Shown: positions 40,801 through 45,105 of the stretch, piece after piece
Position numbering within the stretch: the stretch's first letter is position 1
How the letters are laid out: each line of letters begins with the position of its first letter
NCBI GenBank assembly: GCA_016987375.1
Contig: PJRA01000220.1
Coordinates: forward strand, 269,567-316,792
Reading direction: 5' to 3'
DNA length: 47,226 nucleotides
DNA from: Brachionus koreanus
Lineage: Eukaryota > Rotifera > Eurotatoria > Ploima > Brachionidae
Program-made: the position numbers and the translations under genes
The notes under the pieces: model-generated
What the model was told of the DNA's origin: nothing
Databases searched by the model: none
What the model saw: the letters and a program-made list of their open reading frames with translations, nothing else

Positions 40801-42407
40801 CATCTTTGTTGTAATGTCTGGATATAATCCAAATCATGCGAAGAGCATTCATCATCGAAGGTATGGTCTCAGTTACCACATTGAACGAATTTCCATAGCA
40901 AATATTCTTAAAATGACGCTCCAAAGTAGACAAAAATCGTACATTATCCTTAGCCTCGCTGTAATACTTGGCCAAATCTTGTCTTTGACTTTCAAAACTT
41001 GAAGCAGCCGGACTTTCAACATGAGTCAAAATTTCCATTATTCTTTTGGCTTTATCTTGCTTGGTCTGTTCAAAAATGCCGCTTAGACTAATATTTCTTT
41101 CCTTCCAATAGTCAATTTCTGCCAATGGGCCATCGCCTTTGGGCGCTTTTCGATTTTGAGCTTCGATTGCCTCAGCAATCTGCGTTTCCCAGTCATAAAC
41201 TGTGGTTTCCAAAGTGTTAATCAACATTTCGTCTTTTTCAATGCCAGTCAAATCGTCAGGTAGATCGATATCTGGCATTTTCAGTCTTATTTCACCTTCG
41301 ATTTGACGAATAGTCAAGTCAATATGATTGACAAATTTTGACATTGTAATCAAAAATTCGTCTCTTAGCGTTGCCCGCATTTTAGCTTCACTTTGTTTTT
41401 TCTGAATAAGAATAAATAAAAAATATGATTCATTTTTTTTTTTTAATTTTATTTATTATTTTTACTCTCATTATTTTTTCTTCATCTATTTTTTCCAATT
41501 GAGCAGCTTCTTCGGTTTGTTTGATGGCAAATTTAGGTAGTGTCACTTCGGCCATATCTCCCCGATAGGACAGTAGAGGGTTGTAGACCTTGTTGAGCAT
41601 TTGACTGAGCATGAAAAGAGGGTGAGAATTTAGAATGCCAAAGTCCAAAAATTGAGGCATTATTTCAACAGCTTCTTCTAGTGTCATTGGCAAAGTGACT
41701 GTGCCTGGCGATGTTCGCAAAAAAAAAATGCAAATTTTCGAACTCAAGCTTGGAGGATATGTGCCACAATACATGAACAAATATGTTTTGAGTATTTTTT
41801 TTATTTCAATTTTCTAAAAAGTTTAGGTTCTTAACTAAAAAAAAAAGATTTAGATAAATTTATTTACTGTTCTCGGAGGCTTTGGGCCTTCTTCCTCGTC
41901 TGGTTTGGGGGATTCTTCGGAATTTTCACCTTCTATCGGATTATCAGCATCTTCTGTAGGTTTTATCGCTTGAGCTGGATCAAGATCTAAAAAAAAATTG
42001 TCTAATTTTGAGACAAAAATTTTGAGTAAGTATTTTGAGATACCTGATGGTTTTTGTTCATCTGTTTCGTTTTCGTTCATTTCGACATCATCAACTGTTT
42101 CATGTCCAAGTGTGGCCATGTATTCCTCTTCAGCTGTGTGCAGGAAAAAAATAAAAAAAATTTTTTCTTTATCAAAAAGCTTTAATTTACATAATTCAAC
42201 TTGGACTTCTATTTCTTCTTCTTTTATTTCTTTGAAAAAAATAAGTGCATAGTCCTCGTCTTCTTCTGTTTGATTTAAAAATTGAGCTAATTTCATTTCA
42301 CTTTCGCCATCTTCGCGACTAATGAAATCTTCAAAGACCTCTGGATCTTTGATATCCAGCGCAGAGTACACTTTGTCTCTGAGCCAGACAAACCGCAAAT
42401 CATCCAT
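7418..42407 (-). CDS. DNAH10: Axonemal dynein heavy chain 10 (inner arm I1/f, beta-type), complete 20-exon gene
   Basis: Motor subunit of the axonemal inner arm that bends motile cilia and flagella. Coding exons in transcript order: 42407-42191, 42133-42044, 41986-41868, 41813-41466, 41401-40716, 38975-38234, 38171-37988, 35196-35069, 35019-33838, 31942-30659, 28541-27339, 25368-25033, 24969-23317, 21613-21044, 18881-15705, 12992-11957, 8599-8468, 8403-8192, 8125-7958, 7891-7418. All junctions are GT-AG and all phases agree; the sum is 13,941 nt (4,646 aa; human DNAH10 is about 4,470). Walker A motifs: AAA1 GPAGTGKT (~1977), AAA2 GPTGGGKT (~2258), AAA3 GESGTSKT (~2606), AAA4 GVGGSGKQ (~2956). 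The stalk with microtubule-binding domain is at ~3195-3515. The ending [13 protein letters not shown] and the N-terminal domain ([28 protein letters not shown]) match DNAH10 rather than other heavy chains. An in-frame TAA two codons before the ATG supports the start. Confidence 0.93.
7958..8125 (-). CDS. DNAH10: DNAH10 exon 19
   Basis: Encodes [30 protein letters not shown] and NQQYNTW. Acceptor AAAAG, donor GTTAGT, phase 0 at both ends. Confidence 0.92.
8192..8403 (-). CDS. DNAH10: DNAH10 exon 18
   Basis: Encodes [20 protein letters not shown] and [18 protein letters not shown], ending TLKR. Donor GTGAGA. No ORF of this exon is long, but the family match and the phases are clear. Confidence 0.92.
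8468..8599 (-). CDS. DNAH10: DNAH10 exon 17
   Basis: Encodes [27 protein letters not shown] to LQPQT. Acceptor ATTTTAG, donor GTAATA, phase 1 at both ends. Preceded by the longest intron, 3.36 kb. Confidence 0.93.
8600..10392. other. Intron 16 of DNAH10, distal part
   Basis: AT-rich, full of stops on both strands. No recognisable coding relic or repeat boundary seen. The rest of the intron (to 11956) holds the foldback element and an exon-like stretch listed separately. Confidence 0.5.
10393..11114. mobile_element. TGATCA-rich foldback element in intron 16
   Basis: Left arm about 10395-10490 and right arm about 11015-11112 are near-perfect reverse complements (about 95 bp). Both contain TGTGATC, GAACAAGACTGATCACCAAA and ATCACACAAT. 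The palindrome TGATCA and its half-sites recur throughout, and a further copy of the arm core sits at about 10885-10922. A Merlin-like relic lies inside. Foldback structure is seen directly; the superfamily is inferred. Confidence 0.75.
10660..10875 (+). pseudogene. Possible Merlin (IS1595-like) transposase N-terminal relic
   Basis: The plus strand reads [20 protein letters not shown], then [18 protein letters not shown], resembling the N-terminal zinc ribbon (C..C ... WRC..C) and following SIF block of Merlin/ISXO2-type transposases. A stop follows at KKPTV and frameshifts after it. The second half of such a transposase occurs in intron 15. Short, so tentative. Confidence 0.4.
11197..11322 (+). 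other. Exon-like stretch, 36-codon open frame behind a good 3' splice site
   Basis: A polypyrimidine tract and TTTATTTCAG at 11187-11196 are followed by an open frame with ATG at 11212 and TAG at 11320. The peptide is [20 protein letters not shown], then [16 protein letters not shown], basic and aromatic. It could be a terminal exon of a small gene nested antisense in intron 16, or another transposon scrap. I do not recognise it. Confidence 0.25.
11957..12992 (-). CDS. DNAH10: DNAH10 exon 16: AAA6 and start of C-terminal domain
   Basis: Encodes WFDSDAPES, then [64 protein letters not shown] and [18 protein letters not shown]. Ends with one base of a Val codon before donor GTAATT. Confidence 0.94.
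12993..13486. other. Intron 15 of DNAH10, proximal part
   Basis: AT-rich, no recognisable coding relic before the KRBA2-like fragment. Confidence 0.5.
13487..13674 (+). pseudogene. KRBA2-like integrase-element fragment, upstream half
   Basis: The plus strand reads [20 protein letters not shown], then [15 protein letters not shown] and CRYRLVPL. This matches the region after the integrase core in KRAB-A-domain-containing-2-like elements (VGD.V.IPDVDRGRTDPRN...GVL...). It has one internal stop. The rest of the tail is found 1.5 kb further on at 15160-15345. Confidence 0.6.
13675..13735. repeat. Perfect 26-bp palindrome (hairpin)
   Basis: Arms 13675-13700 and 13710-13735 are exact reverse complements around a 9-nt loop; the core is GGCATGTATCCTCGGATAC. 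It lies at the left edge of the Merlin transposase relic and is probably its terminal structure. Confidence 0.85.
13747..14582 (+). pseudogene. Merlin (IS1595/ISXO2-like) DNA transposase relic in intron 15
   Basis: Blocks in order on the plus strand: [25 protein letters not shown] (first catalytic Asp near 13920), [27 protein letters not shown] (second Asp), [19 protein letters not shown] (catalytic Glu; usually HTN.IEG.W), YLAEQWYR. A stop after SLFQG and at least one frameshift break it; the last part is still open at 14226-14582. Eukaryotic Merlin elements use a DDE transposase related to bacterial IS1595 and make 8-9-bp duplications. The right end may be near 15026-15050, where a degraded version of the left palindrome (GCATTCTGAGATGCATATA) occurs. 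Confidence 0.75.
14584..14856 (+). other. Lysine-rich 90-codon open frame after the Merlin relic
   Basis: Begins [16 protein letters not shown], very basic and then charged, ending [10 protein letters not shown]. It starts two bases after the Merlin stop in another frame. It may be a frameshifted transposase tail, but I recognise no motif. Confidence 0.25.
15160..15345 (+). pseudogene. KRBA2-like element fragment, Cys-rich C-terminal half
   Basis: The plus strand reads [37 protein letters not shown] and [10 protein letters not shown]. This is the Cys-rich tail (GGQG..KCNC...C.NRC.CRK...CNSRCH) of KRBA2/integrase-type elements, with stops replacing single codons. It continues the protein broken off at 13674. 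Confidence 0.6.
15414..15454. repeat. (AAACT)n short tandem repeat
   Basis: About seven consecutive 5-nt units after TTCAATAAACT. The position just after an element end and the AATAAA in it suggest a retroelement 3' tail rather than a free microsatellite. Confidence 0.85.
15705..18881 (-). CDS. DNAH10: DNAH10 exon 15: AAA4, stalk, AAA5, start of AAA6
   Basis: The largest exon, 1,059 codons with no intron. It holds AAA4 ([17 protein letters not shown]), the antiparallel coiled-coil stalk (~3195-3300 and ~3425-3515) around the microtubule-binding domain ([17 protein letters not shown]), and AAA5. The open frame runs past the true end; the donor at AAT/GTAAGA (SWKN) joins WFDSDAPES of exon 16. 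Confidence 0.95.
18882..21043. other. Intron 14 of DNAH10
   Basis: 2.16 kb, very AT-rich. One unassigned minus-strand open frame (20391-20609, 72 codons, [18 protein letters not shown]...) has no motif I recognise. A short inverted pair (CTTGTTTTTAA/TTAAAAACAAG near 19058 and 19170) is weak. No definite mobile element. Confidence 0.5.
21044..21613 (-). CDS. DNAH10: DNAH10 exon 14: AAA3 C-terminal part
   Basis: Starts [20 protein letters not shown] and continues to KALFEQ; includes [15 protein letters not shown], the conserved post-AAA3 block. Acceptor AATTTTAG, donor GTAAAA. Confidence 0.94.
21839..22280 (+). pseudogene. mariner/Tc1-superfamily transposase fragment in intron 13
   Basis: The plus-strand frame at 21839-22177 contains [42 protein letters not shown] and [12 protein letters not shown], with the catalytic Asp in WPDL. 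A second frame just downstream gives [16 protein letters not shown] (third catalytic residue), separated by a stop and frameshift. The N-terminal DNA-binding domain is missing. Confidence 0.75.
22409..22618 (+). other. Unassigned 69-codon open frame next to the mariner fragment
   Basis: [20 protein letters not shown] onward, turning Lys/Arg rich ([15 protein letters not shown]). No family recognised. Might be part of a neighbouring element's DNA-binding protein; not called as a gene. Confidence 0.2.
22785..22912 (+). repeat. LINE 3'-end repeat, copy in intron 13
   Basis: Closely matches 36425-36540 in the same orientation: ACTGGTGAAAGAATATAAA, AAGGTTTC.AATCAAGAT, ATTGCTACCTT.CA.TTTCT. In the better copy this follows RT-like sequence, so both are probably 3' ends of one LINE family. 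Confidence 0.65.
23317..24969 (-). CDS. DNAH10: DNAH10 exon 13: AAA2 and AAA3
   Basis: Carries AAA2 (Walker A GPTGGGKT; Walker B-like [20 protein letters not shown]) and AAA3 ([18 protein letters not shown]). Ends SMGK at donor GTAGGC, a less usual donor whose phase and protein continuity ([12 protein letters not shown] in exon 14) confirm it. Confidence 0.95.
25033..25368 (-). CDS. DNAH10: DNAH10 exon 12: AAA1 to AAA2
   Basis: Encodes [30 protein letters not shown] and the rest of AAA1 (112 codons, phase 0 at both ends). Intron 12, which follows, is only 63 nt. Confidence 0.93.
25369..25929. other. Intron 11 of DNAH10, distal part
   Basis: AT-rich, nothing recognised before the LINE terminus at 25930. 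Confidence 0.45.
25930..26121 (+). pseudogene. LINE 3'-terminal coding fragment
   Basis: Reads [20 protein letters not shown] and [11 protein letters not shown] then stop, resembling the last residues of CR1/L2-type LINE ORF2 (FF.QRVVN.WN.LP...SFKNRLD). No more of the RT is present. Confidence 0.5.
26122..26893. other. Intron 11 of DNAH10, middle part
   Basis: No coding signal or repeat recognised between the LINE tail and the foldback sequence. Confidence 0.45.
26894..27071. repeat. Foldback element with 45-bp arms in intron 11
   Basis: Arms 26894-26938 and 27027-27071 are reverse complements with three mismatches; the outer 33 bp are perfect and include TTTTTCAAAAATGATTAAAA. Spacer 88 nt. 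No duplication recognised. Confidence 0.8.
27339..28541 (-). CDS. DNAH10: DNAH10 exon 11: linker end and AAA1
   Basis: Contains [19 protein letters not shown] (linker) and the AAA1 Walker [20 protein letters not shown] with Walker [13 protein letters not shown]1 is the main ATP-hydrolysing site of dynein, and all key residues are intact. Confidence 0.95.
28712..29466 (+). pseudogene. RTE-like LINE relic, linker and reverse transcriptase, in intron 10
   Basis: Ordered blocks: [91 protein letters not shown], and [12 protein letters not shown] (RT motif around the catalytic pocket). Several frameshifts and stops make it dead. Related to the fragments at 2935-3190 and perhaps 5380-5720. Confidence 0.82.
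29640..29790 (+). pseudogene. CR1-like LINE scrap in intron 10
   Basis: Short blocks [13 protein letters not shown] and [13 protein letters not shown] match the end of CR1-like LINE ORF2 ([13 protein letters not shown] ... WN.LP). Very short. Confidence 0.45.
29962..30186. mobile_element. piggyBac-type MITE with TTAA target sites
   Basis: A 217-bp element (29966-30182) with perfect 15-bp ends CACTAGAAGCACCAA, flanked on both sides by TTAA (29962-29965 and 30183-30186), the hallmark target of piggyBac. The right end has a subterminal hairpin, AAACGAGTCA/TGACTCGTTT. No coding capacity. Confidence 0.85.
30659..31942 (-). CDS. DNAH10: DNAH10 exon 10
   Basis: Encodes 428 residues leading into the linker (DHC_N2), including [29 protein letters not shown] and [19 protein letters not shown], the conserved linker motif. 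Donor GTAAGT. Confidence 0.94.
31943..33837. other. Intron 9 of DNAH10
   Basis: 1.9 kb with no coding relic, inverted repeat or duplicated segment that I can recognise. Confidence 0.45.
33838..35019 (-). CDS. DNAH10: DNAH10 exon 9
   Basis: A 394-residue exon completing the tail ([19 protein letters not shown] to TETKNRLD), helical and charged as expected for the stem. Phase 0 at both ends, separated from exon 8 by only 49 nt. Confidence 0.93.
35069..35196 (-). CDS. DNAH10: DNAH10 exon 8
   Basis: Encodes [19 protein letters not shown], then [18 protein letters not shown]. Acceptor CTATTAAG, donor GTAATA. Its two leading bases complete the split codon from exon 7 across a 2.8-kb intron that contains an assembly gap. 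Confidence 0.88.
35315..35515 (+). other. Unassigned 66-codon open frame in intron 7
   Basis: After a basic start it reads [34 protein letters not shown], looking like real former protein sequence. No family identified; probably a transposon scrap. Confidence 0.25.
36120..36540 (+). pseudogene. LINE RT C-terminal fragment with 3' end, intron 7
   Basis: Reads [35 protein letters not shown] (post-RT thumb region of R1/Jockey-like LINEs), then [28 protein letters not shown]. The 3' part recurs at 22785-22912. Stops and frameshifts present. Confidence 0.6.
36747..36964. mobile_element. Second TTAA-flanked MITE, interrupted by an assembly gap
   Basis: Perfect 15-bp inverted ends CACTCAAAAACCGGA at 36751-36765 and 36946-36960, each bordered by TTAA (36747-36750, 36961-36964). 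The outermost CACT is shared with the MITE at 29966, though the rest of the ends differ. A run of Ns lies inside. Confidence 0.82.
36808..36874. other. Assembly gap (67 N)
   Basis: Sixty-seven Ns inside the TTAA-flanked MITE. The gap probably reflects hairpin or repeat difficulty; true length unknown. Confidence 0.99.
37480..37672 (+). repeat. Dispersed repeat, copy B
   Basis: Same-orientation copy of 1012-1222, including a shared run of nearly 40 nt around CTGAGGTACATGACAATCAT. It lies in intron 7 of the dynein gene. Confidence 0.7.
37988..38171 (-). CDS. DNAH10: DNAH10 exon 7
   Basis: Encodes [20 protein letters not shown] to PANVDPES. Acceptor TTCAACTAG, donor GTAAGA, ends with one base of a codon. 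Aligns with the family between the preceding and following exons. Confidence 0.88.
38234..38975 (-). CDS. DNAH10: DNAH10 exon 6
   Basis: Continues DHC_N1: [75 protein letters not shown]. Its first base completes the Asp codon begun in exon 5. Donor GTAAAA, phase 0. Confidence 0.93.
38976..40281. other. Intron 5 of DNAH10, distal part
   Basis: AT-rich. An open frame at 39580-39846 (+) is Lys/Phe/Leu rich, as AT-rich DNA gives, and matches nothing I recognise. Confidence 0.45.
40282..40535 (+). pseudogene. CR1-like LINE ORF2 fragment in intron 5
   Basis: Reads [40 protein letters not shown] and then [15 protein letters not shown], the well-known segment downstream of the reverse transcriptase in CR1/L2-like LINEs. 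Terminates shortly after; only this island remains. Confidence 0.85.
40716..41401 (-). CDS. DNAH10: DNAH10 exon 5
   Basis: Encodes the tail domain (DHC_N1) with [38 protein letters not shown] and [20 protein letters not shown], diagnostic for this dynein class. Acceptor TTATTCAG; donor GTAAGT after two bases of an Asp codon. Confidence 0.93.
41466..41813 (-). CDS. DNAH10: DNAH10 exon 4
   Basis: Encodes [31 protein letters not shown] and [16 protein letters not shown], matching the N-terminal dimerisation region of DNAH10. Acceptor TTTTTAG, donor GTAAAA, phase 0 at both ends. Confidence 0.88.
41868..41986 (-). CDS. DNAH10: DNAH10 exon 3
   Basis: Encodes a Glu/Pro/Asp-rich linker ([20 protein letters not shown] onward, ending PKPPRT). 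Acceptor TTTTTTTTAG, donor GTAAAT, ends in phase 0. Low complexity, so family conservation cannot support it; splice signals and phase do. Confidence 0.75.
42044..42133 (-). CDS. DNAH10: DNAH10 exon 2
   Basis: Ninety-nt exon encoding [20 protein letters not shown] and more acidic sequence. Acceptor CACACAG, donor GTATCT. Phase 1 at both ends. Reading through its flanking introns also stays open, but the protein is then unlike a dynein. Confidence 0.75.
42191..42407 (-). CDS. DNAH10: DNAH10 exon 1
   Basis: Begins [14 protein letters not shown] and ends in acidic sequence (residues 1-72, phase 1). Donor GTAAAT. An in-frame TAA lies two codons upstream of the ATG. Confidence 0.88.
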
Positions 42408-43009
42408 TTGTTACTTTATCTAAATTGATCAGATATTTCAATTTAATTGTCTATTTTAAAGGTTAATTTTTTTTTTAACCAAAAGTTATTAATTCGTTTT
42501 TTTTAATGCTAGTTAAATTTTCGAAAATTAGCTAGTGTTGCTATAGAAACGTTGCTTAGTTTCAAAATATGTATGCACGATAAAATTTTATTTAGCAAAG
42601 CATGGCAAAGACTAACATTTTAAAATATTAAAAATCAAATTTAAAAATTTTGTTTTCTTTAATTTTATTTTGTAAATTATAAAAAAAAAATTTTTTTCAA
42701 ACTTAAATAAATCACATAATCAATTTTTCGTTGAAATTTTTAACTCAATAAGCTTTTTATCTCATTTTCCAATTATATTAGTCATCCATGAGTATATGAA
42801 TTAAATAAATAAAGCTAATGGAAAAAAAACTATCAGTTGTATGTTATTGTTGTATGTATTCACTTTAAAAAAAAATTGACGTTTTTGATAAAATCTAGTT
42901 TTAAACTCTTTCATTATTGTTTTGTTAATTCTTCTTTGGGCCTTCTTTAAAATTATTTTTAAAATAAAACCTATAAAAAATATTAAAATTGAAATATTGA
43001 ATAAAGAAA
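42408..43009. other. DNAH10 5' flank
   Basis: Apart from the X-box, only AT-rich sequence is seen: no recognisable TATA placement that can be separated from background, no open frame. Confidence 0.45.
42537..42550. promoter_or_regulatory. RFX X-box in the DNAH10 promoter
   Basis: GTTGCTATAGAAAC, reading GTTTCTATAGCAAC on the gene strand. It fits the RFX consensus RTHNYYNTRRNRAC at every position on both strands and is a near-palindrome of two GTT.C/G.AAC half-sites. It ends 130 bp upstream of the start codon, the usual distance for ciliary genes. RFX factors drive many ciliary genes, so the position and target make sense. Confidence 0.7.
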
Positions 43010-43399
43010 TATCTAGGGAAAAAATTGACCGAGACCTTGCAGTGGCCCGCCAAAATTGAAACCGACATTATTTCGTGGTAAAAGAATCGAATAAAATGAA
43101 AAAGAAAAAGATGTTCCGCTTGGTGAGGATCGATAAAATACCGACTAGCAAAGTACAAAAAAGCTATGGAAAAAACCTATTAAGACGCACACAAGAGTCG
43201 AAACAAATGACTACGAAGATGGATACATATCTATTTTCATAGATCAAATAGAAGGAGAGAAAAGTCCGGATTCAAAAAATCATTGTTGAAATGCCAAATG
43301 AAGAGCTTTCTGAGAATCAAGATTTAGTTAATTAAAGCAAATAGCATATTCAAGTAAAGAAACAATTGATTACAAGATCAAGAAAAATAGAATAAAATA

Positions 43400-43900
43400 A
43401 AAATAAAAAATAAGAAAATATTTATTACGTGGCTTAGTAATTGAAATGTAATTATTAAAATTAAAATAAATATTTGATTCACTCAAATCAATTTTTATTT
43501 CGTTAAGTATTACTATTTCAGGACTTTTATGAGCCAAAAAAATTTCTAACAGTTTTACCTTACTAGGAAGATAAGCACAATTCCAATGTGTAATTACTAA
43601 CATTTTTTTAAAAATTGTTGTTTTTTTTTTTGCAATCGGAATTCTGAATTTTCTTCAAATTTGAATGTACTAGCTGGTTGTTGAGTTACTGCGTATGTTT
43701 TTATTTTATGTTTTTATTGTGGATTTACTTTCTGGGTTTGTACTTTGTTTTGTTATGGTGTTTCGTTGAAATTCTAATTTCTGACTCAAATGTATCGTCG
43801 TCTTCATCTGCTGACTCTAAATACTGCTTTTTCGGGTTGTTTTCTTCTTGTTCAGTTTCGGATTGTCTTTTAATTTGGTTTCTTGTTTGGACAAACTGAA
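43400..43900 (-). pseudogene. LINE relic: end of ORF1 and start of endonuclease
   Basis: Minus strand 43603 leftwards reads MLVITHWNCAYLPSKVKLLE IFLAHKSPEIVILNEIKIDL, then YISITKPRNK: the N-terminal endonuclease (EEP) blocks of a LINE ORF2. Upstream on that strand (43680-43900) an acidic stretch, YLESADEDDDTFESEIR, may be the end of ORF1. The endonuclease ends after about 65 residues in AT-rich filler. Confidence 0.65.
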
Positions 43901-44600
43901 CATACTTTTTTGAAAATTTTACAATTTTTTTTTTGAAATATTACTCAAAGAGAATAATTTTTGATATTTTTTTATATAGTTATAAAATTTTTAATTCATT
44001 TTAAAATTTTTAGTAATTTTCATACTTTTTGTGACTTTTTTTAATTTTTTGTAAATATACGTTGAATCTAAAAATGAGGTCGAAATCCATATCTGAAGAT
44101 AGTGTGGAAGTTTTGCATCGTGCGAACTTTAAAATAGAAGAACAATTTTTAAAATTAAATTGATCAAAGGGAGTTGATCACATAAATTAGTCTGAATACA
44201 CTAATTTATTTAAGTAAATTTTAAAAGTATTAAAAAAAAAAACTATTTTATTAAACTATTTTTAAGAAATATTAAGATCAAATAAAAAAAATGCCCAAAG
44301 ATGCCTAAAAATATATTTTTTCCTCGAAAATTCTAATTTCATCATTTTGTTTGTTGAAAAAAAAAAAAAGATTTTTTTCCAAAAATTATTTTATTTTAGA
44401 TTAGAGATGAAAATTAATTTCCAAAGTTAATATGCTAGATGAGTTTTCAAATTGAAATTCGGCGTTAATTTAATCGAAAATAAGTTAAATGTATTTTAAT
44501 TTAATTATTAATAAAATTTTGTCTTACTTAAAAAATAACTTTCAAAATTTGATTAATTTATTTTAAATAAAAAAAAAATAAAATATTTTTTTTATTATTT
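43901..44600. other. Intergenic AT-rich sequence between the LINE relic and YME1L
   Basis: Only a tiny frame near 44073-44162 (MRSKSISEDSVEVLHRANFK...) stands out; too short to call. Confidence 0.4.
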
Positions 44601-44601
44601 T

Positions 44602-44607
44602 TTTATT
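44602..44607 (-). terminator. Candidate poly(A) signal of YME1L
   Basis: AATAAA on the minus strand 56 nt after the YME1L stop codon; another at 44591-44596. Plausible position, but background is very AT-rich. Confidence 0.35.
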
Positions 44608-44662
44608 TTTAGACATTTTTTTTTTTAATATGACTTAAACTAACAATATGCACGGTGTTGTT

Positions 44663-45105
44663 TTACAACTTATGCTTTTCGATAAGATTTTTGATTTGGT
44701 CAACATCGAGCGTCTCGTGAGTCAACAAAGCTTCGGCTATCAGTTTCAATTCAACAGAATGGGTCTTAAGAATAGTTTTGGCTCGGTCGTACGAATCGTG
44801 CAGCATTTTTTTGATCTCTTGATCCAACAATTCCTGAGTAGAAGGACTCAGATTCCCTTTTTCGTCTTCAAACACTCTAGGGCCAATTTTATCACTCATA
44901 CCAAGCATTTTGACCATTTGTGTAGCAATGCTAGTCGCCGACTTGAAGTCGGACAAGGCGCCGGTAGTCACCTTATCCTGACCAAATATTAGCTCTTCGG
45001 CAACACGACCTCCCATTGACACGTCCATTTTGGCCAGCAGTTGTGATCGTGTCATCGAATAGCCGTCATTTTCGGGCACAAAAGCCGTATGACCCAGCGA
45101 TTGAG
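44663..45105 (-). CDS. YME1L1: YME1L exon 2
   Basis: Protease domain C-terminal half: SLGHTAFVPENDGYSMTRSQ, MDVSMGGRVAEELIFG, TTGALSDFKSAT, then the helical tail LLDQEIKKMLHDSYDRAKTI to HETLDVDQIKNLIEKHKL and stop. Confidence 0.94.

Noticed and set aside
43678..43899. Hydrophobic, possibly membrane-protein frame on the plus strand
   Set aside because: The minus strand reads as an acidic LINE ORF1-like tail directly upstream of an endonuclease relic, a better explanation.
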